A stretch of 50,252 nt of DNA from Bacteriovorax sp. UBA1852 (GCA_002338505.1 DDIK01000218.1:1-50252); one strand, 5' to 3'; shown: positions 17,664-28,000, counted from the first letter of the stretch. The notes: a model not told the origin generated them from the sequence alone. Translations and numbers: made by a program.

Positions 17664-18425
17664 ATGCGATATTTGGCTCTTTTTATTTTCTTAGGCGTTC
17701 TCTTTAATGTGAGCGCTAAAAAGAGTTTAAGGGGAATGGGTGTTATTCTTCCTAGTGCATTTAAAGATAATGGAAAAGGTCGAGAGCAAATTGTTTTAGA
17801 TTATCTTATAAAAGATTGCCTGAAGACAGATTACACTATTGAAAACTATCCATATGGAAGACATATAAACGATTTTCCTACTTCTAGTTTTGATTTTGTC
17901 ACAACTATTCCGGATAGTGAAAATCTTGTTAACTACAAATCTATGCCTTATATTAAGTATATGAATGGCGTTTCAACGAAGAGTTCGCTCAAGATATCAT
18001 CTCTTAAGGATTTAAAAGGTAAGAGAGTTATATCTTTTTCTGGGGCGAAAGAACTTATTCCTGAACTTCGAGATAGTCACAAAACTTTTGCAACTTATAT
18101 AGAAAAATCTAAGCAAGATCTTCACACGAAGATGCTTCTCGCTGATAGGGTAGATGCTGTCATAAGTGATGCTATTGTATTTCATTCACACACATACAAG
18201 TTGTTAAAAAATAAAGAAGTAAGCTATTCACCACTTTCCTTTCATCATATTCTCAAAGAGACTGAGTTTGTACTTTATTTCAAAAAGAAAGAACTGAGGG
18301 ATAGATTTAATGTATGTGTGAAAGAAATGATTTCTTCTGGGAAAAGCGAACGTTTTAAGTATGAATTCTATGTCAATGAGCTCTTTAATTCTCTTGAGAG
18401 TTTAAAGGGATCAACGAAGCTCTAA
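17664..18425 (+). CDS. Periplasmic solute-binding-like protein
   Basis: 253 residues, signal peptide ending near residue 18 (NVSA). Family-3 binding-protein features include GMGVILPSAF, the inner domain segment KISSLKDLKGKRVISFSG and DRVDAVISDA in the second lobe. There is no permease nearby. It starts 13 nt after the E1 gene, so it is likely co-transcribed with it. The 3' end overlaps the convergent hydrolase gene by 15 nt. Ligand unknown; a link to branched-chain compounds would be pure inference from position. Confidence 0.65.
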   Translation: MRYLALFIFLGVLFNVSAKKSLRGMGVILPSAFKDNGKGREQIVLDYLIKDCLKTDYTIENYPYGRHINDFPTSSFDFVTTIPDSENLVNYKSMPYIKYMNGVSTKSSLKISSLKDLKGKRVISFSGAKELIPELRDSHKTFATYIEKSKQDLHTKMLLADRVDAVISDAIVFHSHTYKLLKNKEVSYSPLSFHHILKETEFVLYFKKKELRDRFNVCVKEMISSGKSERFKYEFYVNELFNSLESLKGSTKL

Positions 18426-19415
18426 GATTTCTTCTTCCATAATATAACCGAGACAATCAGAGTAAATAATCTCAATGTCATGAGTCAGCATAGCTGGAAT
18501 GAAGGGCTTCTTACAGGCAATAAGATCATTTCTTATTTCAAAATAATCTAAATTCTTATTAGGGTTCTTAGAGTAGTTTTCAACTATGGGAGTCTTATCA
18601 GATCGACCCAGCCATGAGTCTATAGTTAAGGGCTGAAAGTTTAGTGTTTCAAGGTCATCTCGAAATAGAAAACCATCCCCTTTAAATTCATCTTCTTCAA
18701 AAGTAACAGGATCATCTATGTCGACTCTAATTTTACCAACAGTATGAAAAACTCTTGGCTTAATAGTAAGAGGCTTCTTAAGATCAAGTCCTTTTTCAAG
18801 ACGATTGAGAAAATCAACAGTTCTATAAATTCCTGCGGGGTCCCCAGACTTGCCAGCTTCAATAGTGATAGATGGCCAATGGTTTGATAGAACCACGGAG
18901 AGTGCCTCTATAGGATCAGTGAAGTAGACAATTTTTTCAGAAAAAGCATATGCTAGGTTGTAATGCTCAACACTCTTTTTACTCATACAAGAGTAGCAAG
19001 GATTATTCCCAGAGTTATTATGAAGATCGATGCAGGCCTCGATTTCCTGGTCTTTAAGATAGTCTAAAGTTTTCTTTACAAATGGATAATTCGAAGTCCA
19101 GATTCTATTATAGTCTGGTTGAGTATCGAGATGTCTCTTTCCATATTTAGCGGCTTTAATATTACCAAAGAATAAAATGATATCTCTTTCAAGCTCTTTC
19201 TTATCTTGTAAGAACTCTTGAAGTGTCATTATTCCCGAGTGTTCATTTCCATGAAGAAGAGTTGAGATGAAGAGAGCTTTTTTATTATTGTTCTTCTTAC
19301 TACTCTTGAGATGAACAAGTGTGGGACCATCAAAAACTTTAAATAAACCCTGAGCCGATGACTTGAAGAAATCAGTTGGTAATTCATCTAAAAACTTTAA
19401 ATTTTCCATCTCCAT
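18411..19415 (-). CDS. Succinylglutamate desuccinylase/aspartoacylase-like M14 hydrolase
   Basis: 334 residues. Zinc ligands and catalytic residues of the AstE/ASPA branch of M14 can be read: H55 and E58 (LLHGNEHSG), the NR pair at 104-105 (DYNRIW), H132 (IDLHNNSG) and the catalytic Glu E186 (TIEAGKSGD). These enzymes remove acyl or amino-acid groups from N-acylated amino acids or small peptides. The start overlaps the end of the GCS2-type ligase gene by 19 nt, so the two are coupled and probably act on the same compound: one makes an amide bond, the other breaks one. This is not astE of the arginine pathway, as no ast genes are present. Confidence 0.8.
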   Translation of the reverse strand: MEMENLKFLDELPTDFFKSSAQGLFKVFDGPTLVHLKSSKKNNNKKALFISTLLHGNEHSGIMTLQEFLQDKKELERDIILFFGNIKAAKYGKRHLDTQPDYNRIWTSNYPFVKKTLDYLKDQEIEACIDLHNNSGNNPCYSCMSKKSVEHYNLAYAFSEKIVYFTDPIEALSVVLSNHWPSITIEAGKSGDPAGIYRTVDFLNRLEKGLDLKKPLTIKPRVFHTVGKIRVDIDDPVTFEEDEFKGDGFLFRDDLETLNFQPLTIDSWLGRSDKTPIVENYSKNPNKNLDYFEIRNDLIACKKPFIPAMLTHDIEIIYSDCLGYIMEEEILELR

Positions 19416-20827
19416 AGAGGTAAACCACTTTTTTGATTACCGACATAGGCTTTAGTTAGAGACTTAAAGTCTTTTCCATATGTCGTGACAAAGTTTTTTT
19501 GCCAATTAGAACCGTTAAGGTTCATTTTAACTCTCTTGAGAAATACGTCAATGAGGTAATAATCTACTTCATCTTTATCCATACCCATTTCAAGTAGAGC
19601 ATTCTTAGTTGGTTCTATAAGATGATTAATAACAAGGTCTTTAATATTAATTTGTTGTCCATTATACCAAATAATACTAGCATCTAAGCCATTTTTACAT
19701 GCATTATAAAAATTAAACTTTGTAGTATAAAAAGGGATTAATCCCTCTAGATTTTCTACTTTAGATAAGTGAGTTGTTAGACCTATGATAAATGCCATGT
19801 TAGCAACCATATCAATATTTGAAGGTCCAGCTGATGGAACTCTCTGTTCAAATCTCAAATTCACCTTTCCATTGGTATCTTGAGTAATAATTGGTCTTGT
19901 CCATCTCCATATAGTACCGTTGTGAAATGATAAGTGGCGAAACTCATCTTCTTTACTATTAAATATTTCTGGTAAAAGAACATTAACATTTCTATTTTCA
20001 GAAAATAATTCTGATGCACAATTCTTTATATAGCCGTTTCCAAGACTAACTCTTTTAATTTTTTCGCCATAAGAATTAGTGAAGGCATCCATTTCAACAC
20101 TTTGTTCAAAAATTGGAACTCTTGTTTCATCCCATAATTCTTTTCCAAAAAGAAAAGGAGAGTTGGCACAAGTTCCAGCTATAATAGAAGATGCTACAAG
20201 TGAGGCATTATAGGTTTGTTTAGCATTATCGAGATTTACACCTAAGTGAACTTGCATACTTGTCGCTGCACTCTCAGTCATGACATCAGGGAACTTTTGG
20301 TTAAAACTTTCCTTCCCACTTATATTGAGATGAATCTTTCTTCCACCTCTTTCTCGGAGAACTCTTTTGTTTAGGGCTTCATATCTCTTGTTAGGAGACA
20401 TGTTTTTAATAACAAGATCGCTCTGTCCAACAGTTGGTAGTGATCCAATTGTTGTAATATCCCAACCTGACATGTTGGCTACGTTTTCACAACGCTCCCA
20501 TTTTTGCTTTATATCTTTTTCTATATTTGAGAATGTGTTCTTACCTAGTAAGTGAGGAGCACCATTAATTTCAAAATTAAACTGAGAAATCTCAGGTACA
20601 ATATCCTGGTCTTTAATTCTTTCAATGAATTTAGGTGATGTCGCTGTTGGAGCTTGCTTAGCATCAAGTAGCCAGCCTTCAATTTCATAACCACATTTTA
20701 AATTGTCAGAAGTTACTGACTTAGCTAGGAACTTTTCAAAGAGTAATTGTGTCTCTTTATTTAGTTTGTTTTTAAATTCAGCTTCCTCATCTTTTGAGTA
20801 CTTTAGTTGTGATACTTCCTGGCCCAT
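19397..20827 (-). CDS. Glutamate-cysteine ligase family 2 (GCS2-type) carboxylate-amine ligase
   Basis: 476 residues. Matches to the GCS2 fold include YEIEGWLLD (46-55), the Glu-rich strand FNFEINGAP and the ATP/metal site segment SMQVHLGV near residue 190. Such enzymes join the carboxylate of Glu or another acid to an amine, for example gamma-glutamylcysteine formation. It is followed by an overlapping M14 hydrolase gene. A GshB-like ATP-grasp ligase is encoded 20 kb away (40665-41690). It could be the true glutathione-type first enzyme or make a different peptide; residues for cysteine binding cannot be checked by eye. GAGGAG ribosome-binding site. Confidence 0.75.
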   Translation of the reverse strand: MGQEVSQLKYSKDEEAEFKNKLNKETQLLFEKFLAKSVTSDNLKCGYEIEGWLLDAKQAPTATSPKFIERIKDQDIVPEISQFNFEINGAPHLLGKNTFSNIEKDIKQKWERCENVANMSGWDITTIGSLPTVGQSDLVIKNMSPNKRYEALNKRVLRERGGRKIHLNISGKESFNQKFPDVMTESAATSMQVHLGVNLDNAKQTYNASLVASSIIAGTCANSPFLFGKELWDETRVPIFEQSVEMDAFTNSYGEKIKRVSLGNGYIKNCASELFSENRNVNVLLPEIFNSKEDEFRHLSFHNGTIWRWTRPIITQDTNGKVNLRFEQRVPSAGPSNIDMVANMAFIIGLTTHLSKVENLEGLIPFYTTKFNFYNACKNGLDASIIWYNGQQINIKDLVINHLIEPTKNALLEMGMDKDEVDYYLIDVFLKRVKMNLNGSNWQKNFVTTYGKDFKSLTKAYVGNQKSGLPLWRWKI

Positions 20828-20878
20828 CTTTACTCCTCGCGACCCATAAATTCTACCACGCAGCTTTTGTCAGTAGAT

Positions 20879-20895
20879 GCGGAAATATATTCCGC
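20879..20895. repeat. Inverted repeat upstream of the GCS2-type gene
   Basis: GCGGAA (20879-20884) and TTCCGC (20890-20895) with a 5-nt centre lie about 55 nt before the ligase start. No T-run follows. It could be an operator. The stretch 20828-21119 between the divergent genes holds this, a second inverted repeat and a sigma-54 site, and no gene. Confidence 0.4.
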
Positions 20896-20940
20896 TGGGT
20901 TTGTCCTAACTGCCTATTTATTGGACAGTTGATTAGTTTT

Positions 20941-20982
20941 TAAAGGATATTTCTGTGGCTTTTATAACTAAACCATCCTTTA
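20941..20982. repeat. Inverted repeat upstream of the sigma-54 promoter
   Basis: TAAAGGAT (20941-20948) and ATCCTTTA (20975-20982) form a perfect 8-bp repeat with 26 nt between. The pair sits 70-110 bp before the -24 box, a normal distance for an enhancer-binding-protein site. That role is inferred from position only. Confidence 0.35.
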
Positions 20983-21052
20983 TATAGAGCTGTTGCAAAG
21001 GAGAGGCCTGCTTTCTTAGAGGATATTAGCTATTTAGGTTGTTTATAGGAAT

Positions 21053-21068
21053 TGGCATTATTATTGCT
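21053..21068 (+). promoter_or_regulatory. Sigma-54 (RpoN) -24/-12 promoter
   Basis: TGGCA and TTGCT boxes with GG (21054-21055) and GC (21066-21067) separated by exactly 10 nt, matching the TGGCAC-N5-TTGC consensus at all key bases. Expected transcription start is near 21079, about 40 nt before the ATG of the following secreted-protein gene. Confidence 0.6.
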
Positions 21069-21119
21069 TCTAATAAACATATATAAACTTAAAAATATGC
21101 CTTAAAAGAGGAGCAAATA

Positions 21120-21626
21120 ATGAAATCAATTTCTTTAATATTATGTCTTTTATTTTGCTATCAAGCATTCGCAAAAAAACCAGTAGATCATGGTCGAGTG
21201 CTTGAAAATGTTGACTTTAAAGGTGTCACAACCTTTACTCCTAAGAGTGACCTTGGTCTTAATGAAGCACCAAATGGCTTTAAAAATTATGATGAACTAT
21301 TTAAGAAAAATAAACTCTCTGAGCTTGTCGATCTCTTTAAGAAAAATCGTAGTTCTTTAGGAGTACTAGATAATGAAGCCGCAGCTGATTATGTTGTAGC
21401 CTTCACTGAAATACTATCGATTAGTAAATTTGAAGGGCAATTTCTAGAAAACAAGGTTCTTGCAGAGTATCTAAAAGCGTATAGTGATCTCGCTGAGTTA
21501 CTAAATTTAGAAAAAGAGGTTTTAAATCTTTCATATTTTGAATCTCTGGACAAATACGGAAAACTTAATGAGCTCCATAGGTTATTTGAAGACCTGTCTT
21601 ATAGAATTCCTGAAGATAATCTTTAA
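21120..21626 (+). CDS. Small secreted protein of unknown function
   Basis: 168 residues with a signal peptide ending near residue 18 (CYQAFA). The mature protein is mostly helical, charged and Leu-rich, without cysteines. I do not recognise a family. It has a strong AGAGGAG ribosome-binding site and stands alone behind a sigma-54 promoter. It is convergent with the ComEC-like gene with a 2-nt gap. Confidence 0.65.
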   Translation: MKSISLILCLLFCYQAFAKKPVDHGRVLENVDFKGVTTFTPKSDLGLNEAPNGFKNYDELFKKNKLSELVDLFKKNRSSLGVLDNEAAADYVVAFTEILSISKFEGQFLENKVLAEYLKAYSDLAELLNLEKEVLNLSYFESLDKYGKLNELHRLFEDLSYRIPEDNL

Positions 21627-21628
21627 TT

Positions 21629-22558
21629 TTAAATAACAAAAGAAATTATCAGCAAGGATGCTGATAAGAGTATTGTCTTTCTTGTTAATATAATAAACCC
21701 TAAAATAATAAAAAATCCTGAGTGAACCTCAAAGTACTGAATAGAGATAGATTCCAAAAATATTACTAATTCACAATAGCCTTCAACTATCCATTGACTA
21801 TAGTTTACAAAATCTAAAAATAAGATATTAATAGAAATTAGGGGATATACTCCCATGAATAAGTAAGTCATGAACGGTGAAAAGATAATATTCATTAAAT
21901 TTGTATGTTGCTCCATCGCAAAAGCCGTAAAGCATTGAGCAATAAAAAAGAACAAAGATATTTGGTAGATACTTTTGTGATTTGATAGAAATATAATTCC
22001 TAAAAATAAAGAACTATAAAAGAAGCTCATTGGATTTTCGCTATATGTTCCCCAGAATATATCAAAGCATAGAAAAATAGAGAATATAATTTTATTATTG
22101 TAATTCGTACTTTGCTTGTTAATTATGAAAAGAGCTCTCAATAGTGCCACACGTCTAAATGAATAGTAGCCAGGTAAGAAAAAGTATATAATTAGACAAA
22201 GGAGAAGCTCGCTATAAAGTAAAATTTTACTGTTAAGTTTCTTTCTAAGAAGCACTAATAGAAATAATATAGTGGAAAAATGAAGTCCCGAAGGTGTCAT
22301 GAGATGCATTATTTGTAATGACTGAAATGACTTTCTTATTTTCTTGTCTATGCCTCTTTTCTGTCCTGTAATAAATGAACGATAAATCTTATAATATTTC
22401 TTAGAATGAAAACTTTTAGAAATCTGTGAAGGAAGTTTAATTTTCTTAGAAGAATTTATAATCGGTGTATGTTTAAAACTTAAAATAAGTAGGAAATGAA
22501 CAAAAATATAGGTTTTTAAAAGCATAGGCTTTGATAGTTGAGATGTGTAGACTTTCAA
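21629..22558 (-). CDS. Stand-alone ComEC/Rec2-type competence membrane domain
   Basis: 309 residues with about eight membrane helices. The signature of the ComEC/Rec2 competence domain is visible: a GQKRGIDKKIRKSF stretch, then HLMTPSGLHFS, and later YYSFRRVALLRALF. Full ComEC (700 or more residues) adds an N-terminal OB-like domain and a C-terminal metallo-beta-lactamase domain; neither is here. The coding strand is more AT-rich than its neighbours. The start is a TTG with no good ribosome-binding site; an ATG at 22525 (residue 12) is an alternative. It could be a reduced DNA-uptake channel or a decaying relic. Confidence 0.65.
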   Translation of the reverse strand: MKVYTSQLSKPMLLKTYIFVHFLLILSFKHTPIINSSKKIKLPSQISKSFHSKKYYKIYRSFITGQKRGIDKKIRKSFQSLQIMHLMTPSGLHFSTILFLLVLLRKKLNSKILLYSELLLCLIIYFFLPGYYSFRRVALLRALFIINKQSTNYNNKIIFSIFLCFDIFWGTYSENPMSFFYSSLFLGIIFLSNHKSIYQISLFFFIAQCFTAFAMEQHTNLMNIIFSPFMTYLFMGVYPLISINILFLDFVNYSQWIVEGYCELVIFLESISIQYFEVHSGFFIILGFIILTRKTILLSASLLIISFVI

Positions 22559-22616
22559 ATAGTTAAATAAAGTTGTATAAAGTTAATTCTTTAATGAAAT
22601 AGACCAAGGGTGGATA

Positions 22617-23471
22617 ATGCACAGCCAAATAATTTCAAAAGCTGTAAGACCGATAATTGAAACATTCTTTAGCGAAGATGATCTGTCGCGTAACCTTTAT
22701 TATATCAGCTCTCTTCCAGATGACATTGTAAGCTGCTCTCTAAAACTAAAGGATGATATGGTTTTGGCCGGACTTCCTTACTTTGTCGAAGTATTTAAGT
22801 TTCTTGGAGATGAAACTCTGGATCATGACTTTTTTAAAAAACATGAAGGTCGAGAGATTAAGAAGTTAGATGGGGAGGAGATTCACTTTGAGCTACCATT
22901 TAATGTTGCTCTTACTGGTGAGAGAATTGCACTTAATCTCTTACAGAGAGCAAGCGCAATAGCTTCTTATACAAAAAGTTATGTAGATAAAGCCAAAGAT
23001 AAAAATATTTCAATTCTTGATACGAGAAAGACGACGCCTGGTCACCGCTCATTAGAGAAGTATGCTGTACGCATCGGTGGAGGAAGTAATCATCGTCTAG
23101 GTCAGACAGACTTATGGATGGTTAAAGATAATCACAAGAACTTCTTTGGTGGTGTTAAAGAAGCTGTTGAATTCTTTCAGGGCATGAATGGATTTTATAC
23201 TCCAATAGAAGTTGAAGTTCATAATTCATCAGAGTTTTTTGATGTTGTTGAACTTGGTGTAAAGCATGTGATGTTGGATAACTTTAGCCCAGAAGAAATT
23301 AGAGAACTAATTAAGAAAAAACCATCAGATGTAACGATAGAAGTTTCGGGTGGTATAAGACTTTCTAATATTGATAACTATCTCATTGAGGGAATTGATG
23401 CCATAAGTGTTGGAGCGATTACTTATGATGCTCCTCATGTTGATATCTCTTTAAAATATTTTAAGAAGTAA
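22617..23471 (+). CDS. nadC: Nicotinate-nucleotide pyrophosphorylase (quinolinate phosphoribosyltransferase)
   Basis: A 284-residue enzyme that converts quinolinate and PRPP to nicotinate mononucleotide, the third step of de novo NAD synthesis. Clear motifs are ERIALNLLQRASAIA, LDTRKTTPG, the LEKYAVRIGGGSNHR substrate site, VEVEVHN-like and VEVSGGI strands, and the C-terminal ISVGAIT. Length is typical. A GGTGG site precedes the ATG. nadB follows after 2 nt. Confidence 0.95.
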   Translation: MHSQIISKAVRPIIETFFSEDDLSRNLYYISSLPDDIVSCSLKLKDDMVLAGLPYFVEVFKFLGDETLDHDFFKKHEGREIKKLDGEEIHFELPFNVALTGERIALNLLQRASAIASYTKSYVDKAKDKNISILDTRKTTPGHRSLEKYAVRIGGGSNHRLGQTDLWMVKDNHKNFFGGVKEAVEFFQGMNGFYTPIEVEVHNSSEFFDVVELGVKHVMLDNFSPEEIRELIKKKPSDVTIEVSGGIRLSNIDNYLIEGIDAISVGAITYDAPHVDISLKYFKK

Positions 23472-23473
23472 AA

Positions 23474-25036
23474 ATGAAAACTAAAGAATTTGATGTTTTA
23501 ATTATTGGTTGTGGGATATCTGGGTTAAGTAGTGCTTATAAGTTAGCAAGCTCTGGCCTATCAATTGGTATTGTAACAAGAGAAAGTGATCCTAAGATAT
23601 CTAATACCTATTGGGCCCAAGGTGGAATTATCTACACAGACAGTAAAGATGAGCTACTAAAAAATGATATCCAAAAAGCATCAAGTCAGACATCGCATGA
23701 AAGTGCTATTGACATGATGCTTGAGCGAGGTTCAGAAATTGTTGAAGAAGTACTATTAACTCAAGCGAAAACTGATTTTGAAAAAAATGAATCTGACGAG
23801 TTATTATTCACGAAAGAAGCTGCACACTCTATTGATAGAATACTTTTTCGAGGCGATTTTACGGGACGTGAAATACAGGTCAGCTTACTTAATCACTTAA
23901 ATGATAAAGATCGCTATCCAAATATTAATTTTCTAGAATCTCATACGGCAATCGACTTAATTACTCCAAAGCACCATGGAATATCGATAACTCAGAGGTA
24001 TGAAGAGAGTAAAGTTGTTGGTGCCTATGTCTTTAATCGTAAAGAAAATCATGTGATAAAAGTCATTGCTAAGACTACAATTCTTGCGACTGGTGGTATC
24101 GGTGCATTGTACTTGCATCATTCTAATTCTGAAGGAGCTAGGGGAGATGGACACGCGATGGCGTCACGAGCAGGTGCAAATCTTATTGATATGGAGTTCA
24201 TTCAATTTCATCCAACAACATTTTACGATAACTCTAGTCATCGAAGATTTTTAATTTCTGAGGCAGTAAGAGGTGAGGGTGGCATTCTCGTAAACTCCAA
24301 CGGTGAGCGATTTATGAAAAAATATCACCATGATCTTGAATTGGCACCGAGAGATGTTGTCGCCAGAGCAATTCTTGAAGAGACAATTGAGACACAGAAT
24401 GAATGTGTCTATCTTGATATCTCATTTAAAGATGAGGAGTGGATTAAATCGAGATTCCCAACTATATATAAGCACTGCCTCGATAAAGGTATTGATATAA
24501 CAAAGAGATCCATTCCAGTTGTTCCAGCAGCTCATTACACATGTGGCGGAGTCAAGGTCGATTTGAAGGGGAGAACAAATCTTAAGTTTCTCTACGCTGT
24601 TGGTGAGGTTGCATGTTCTGGATTACATGGTGCAAATCGTCTCGCATCTACTTCTCTTTTAGAAGGTCTAACCTGGGGTTATTTAGCGGCAGAAGATATC
24701 TTAAAAAATATTGATCGAGATTTCTATGATAATTTAAAAATTAAAGAGTGGGCAGCGGGAACTGAAACAGCTGATAAAGCACTTATACAGCAAGATTGGA
24801 TTACTTTAAAGCAGACTATGTGGAATTATGTTGGTCTTACAAGGTCATCAAATCGACTGAAAAGGGCCAATGCTATGTTTAGTGAATTGAACGACGAAAT
24901 TGAGAGATTTTATAAGAGATGTAAGTTAACCGATGGACTTATTGGACTTAGAAATGCTGTTGAGATATCTTCAACAGTGCTAAGTGCATCACAAAGAAAT
25001 AAGGTCTCCATCGGTTCTTTCTACCGTAAAAACTAG
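23474..25036 (+). CDS. nadB: L-aspartate oxidase
   Basis: A 520-residue FAD enzyme that oxidises aspartate to iminoaspartate, the first step of NAD synthesis. Marks are the FAD-binding GCGISGLSSA at the N-terminus, TYWAQGGI, the HPTTF active-site stretch, RFLISEAVRGEGG, HYTCGGVKVD and GLHGANRLASTSLLEGL. Length is normal. It is directly downstream of nadC. The quinolinate synthase gene nadA is not in the window, so the pathway is split. It ends 3 nt from the convergent cytochrome lipoprotein gene. Confidence 0.95.
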   Translation: MKTKEFDVLIIGCGISGLSSAYKLASSGLSIGIVTRESDPKISNTYWAQGGIIYTDSKDELLKNDIQKASSQTSHESAIDMMLERGSEIVEEVLLTQAKTDFEKNESDELLFTKEAAHSIDRILFRGDFTGREIQVSLLNHLNDKDRYPNINFLESHTAIDLITPKHHGISITQRYEESKVVGAYVFNRKENHVIKVIAKTTILATGGIGALYLHHSNSEGARGDGHAMASRAGANLIDMEFIQFHPTTFYDNSSHRRFLISEAVRGEGGILVNSNGERFMKKYHHDLELAPRDVVARAILEETIETQNECVYLDISFKDEEWIKSRFPTIYKHCLDKGIDITKRSIPVVPAAHYTCGGVKVDLKGRTNLKFLYAVGEVACSGLHGANRLASTSLLEGLTWGYLAAEDILKNIDRDFYDNLKIKEWAAGTETADKALIQQDWITLKQTMWNYVGLTRSSNRLKRANAMFSELNDEIERFYKRCKLTDGLIGLRNAVEISSTVLSASQRNKVSIGSFYRKN

Positions 25037-25039
25037 CTC

Positions 25040-28000
25040 TTAGTCACCTTGGGCTTGGGCCCTCTCGTGTTCTGATCTAATCCATCTGATGACTGTCATA
25101 CGATATTTTTGTTTTATTCTCTCAAACTCATCGTTAATATCATCATCAGTAGACATGCCATTTGCTAAATTAAATACTTTTTTTCCGTCTGACTCAACAA
25201 TATGACTACTTCCATCTTTTTGAACTCTCAACGCACCAGAGAAGTTTGTTGATATAGGATCAAAGTATCCTGCCCAGTTAAAGCTGTCGTCCTCAGAATC
25301 CACTTTAGCTCCAGCATTTGTGATTCCATACAAGTTATAATCTCTTTCATTAAATGTCCCTGCATCAATATCATCAGCTTCCGTTCTGATCTCACCGGAT
25401 AGATCATCATGAATAAAAGGGTCATAATAGATTTTATTTTCTAAATTTGGTATTCTTCTATAAGAAGTTCTCTTTAATTGACCTATAAACTTAGCAACTT
25501 TTTTCTCTCTGTCGGTAAGACTGCTATAGTTGGTCTTAGTAATACCCACATCAGACTTCTTATAGGTATCAAAGTGGCTCTTGACCCAGCTTGATACATA
25601 TCCCTGTGACTCATAGGAACCATTAGGAAGTAGCCTTCTATTTTCATGAAATGCCTCATTGAGAGCATGCTGTGATTCAACGAATTTTCTGAACTCGCTG
25701 AAGTCATCATTTGAAGTTGGTTTTAACTGAAGAGAATCAGTATCACTACTATCATTTTCTTTTTTAAAAACTAGCTCTTCAATAAAATGAAGTTTTGGGT
25801 GATTATATGTCCCATTAATTCCTCTTATTATAAGTGATTGAAAATAACTACTGAAGTCAACTCTACTAAGGGCCTGTTCACATAGTAGCTCATCATTTTC
25901 AAATGTCGTCATTTTGAAGTAAGGGTGATTCTGAGTATGACAACTTATACACTTATACGGTGTAGGTCTGTTCACGTCATCTCTTCGTGTCCCAGGAAAG
26001 TCTTCAACATATTCTTGGTACTCATCTTTTCTGTAAAGACGTGACTGCATAAGTATTGGTTTTACTGTTTTTACAAAGAGATCAATATTCTTACACTTTC
26101 TTCCTTCAATGGCTGCAGAAATTGATCCTCGAGGGTTGATATAAGAGAGCTCTTCATCGCTTTTTTCTACAAGATCAAAACTAAAAGCAAAGACATCTTG
26201 ATATTTACCATCATATTGAAGAGTTATTAGTGGAGCAAAAGTTAGAACTCTGTCTTTTCCAACTATATAGTCAAGTTGTGTATATGTCGTATCAGTGAAA
26301 GAGAACTCATTGTTTACAAGTGCTTTAATATTTCTGATTTTTAGATTAGAACTACTCGAAATAAATCTTGGGTTCTTAAAAATATAGTTTTGACTATCAA
26401 ACTTCTCTTTTACTTCAATTTCAAAGAATGAAGTATTTTTCGGAGTACCTGCAAGTTCAGAGACATCGTATTTTAAAACATTTCTTTCATAGTTTGAGAT
26501 ATTTGCCTCATCAAAGCTTCTGAGGTCAGGTTGAAAATCTAAGATGTCTTTGTCAAAGTCATCAACTTTATCAATGGCCAATAGGTCAATTTTAAATTGA
26601 TCAGTAATTTCTATTAATTGAACAGTATAGTAGCCAGGTGAAGGAATTCTCCAATAAAAACGAGAGTCAGGAATTGGTCTGAGGTCATTCTCAGATCCTT
26701 TTTTTAGTTTTCTATTACCAAGAGAGTCAAGATTCTCTAGCTCACTAGCTCTACCTACGGTGAACCACTTCCAAGATGGAGAATCTCCTATGTCGTAACT
26801 AATACAAGAGGCTGATCTTTTTTGAGGGTTCTTCTTACTTTGATAAATATTAACTTTGTTACCGTTACTGTCTAATACTCGAATTGTAACTGCGTTTGCG
26901 CCATTCGTACTCTTTGCTCGAAGCCATATATTAAAGTCTCCAGCTTCGGTAAACTTAACTCTGTAGGAAGCAAGTCCAGGAGTTCGTTCTGAAATCGTAA
27001 ATGTCTTGTGTCTCTTCGTAGAGTTTTTTGCAAGGTCTATATCGTTGGCATTTTTCCATGATGATATTGCATTTACAATTTCTCTTTCAACACTCGCTAC
27101 ATTGCCGGTATTATGAACAATTGAGCCTGCGTTATTATCAACGGCTCTTCTTAACGAATTATTTGGTGCATTGAAATTTATGAGTTCTCTACTCGTTAGA
27201 ATTTGCCAAGCGGCCTCTGCTGTTCTTTGTGCAAACTTAGGTGCATTAATATTATTTTGATTGATTGTATCTCCATGGCAATTTACGCATGAATTACTTC
27301 TTAAAACACTATGTAAAGTATTAGAAAAGTTATTGATTGAATCAATCTGTGAAACACCTTCGCCACCACCATTAAAGTATGAATCAAGATTTAATGATCT
27401 TGTTCCATCGACATCTAGTCTCACGCTTATAGGTGAACCAATAGCGGAGAAGCTTTCTAGATCTTTAAATGCTCCATTCTCACCTCCATAAAAGGTTTTA
27501 TTAAGAGTACCACGTGTTATACGATCAGTTGGGTCGACAAATGGATAGTAGTAAAGATCTATTCTTCTAAAAGCTCCAGCCTCATTTTCTGTTGCGGAAA
27601 CAAATCCAGTTTCTGAACCATTAAGCTTTAACCAATCCAGTGCATTGTCATAAGTTAGAGGGGAATTTATCGCAGAATTAACTTCATAGCGTTTGTTATC
27701 ATTTCTACCGCAATATAAATCTCCAGAGTTACAATCTTCTAGAGTTATTGCTATTTTAAGATCGAGTGCTTTACTAAGGTCAAAGCCTACGGTCTTGAAG
27801 TATGTGAGACTAGGAATTGATCTCGGTGTAGAGTTATTGTAAAAATAACTTTTAAGTGTATTTTTAATTGATCGATAGAAGAGATCTTTTCTATGTTTCG
27901 TATCAAGCATTTCATATATCTTATCTGTTTCTGGGTCATAGAATTGTGGTGCGAATAAAGTGTGCATATCTCTTTCGACGCCTTGATCATCTGTAAAGGT

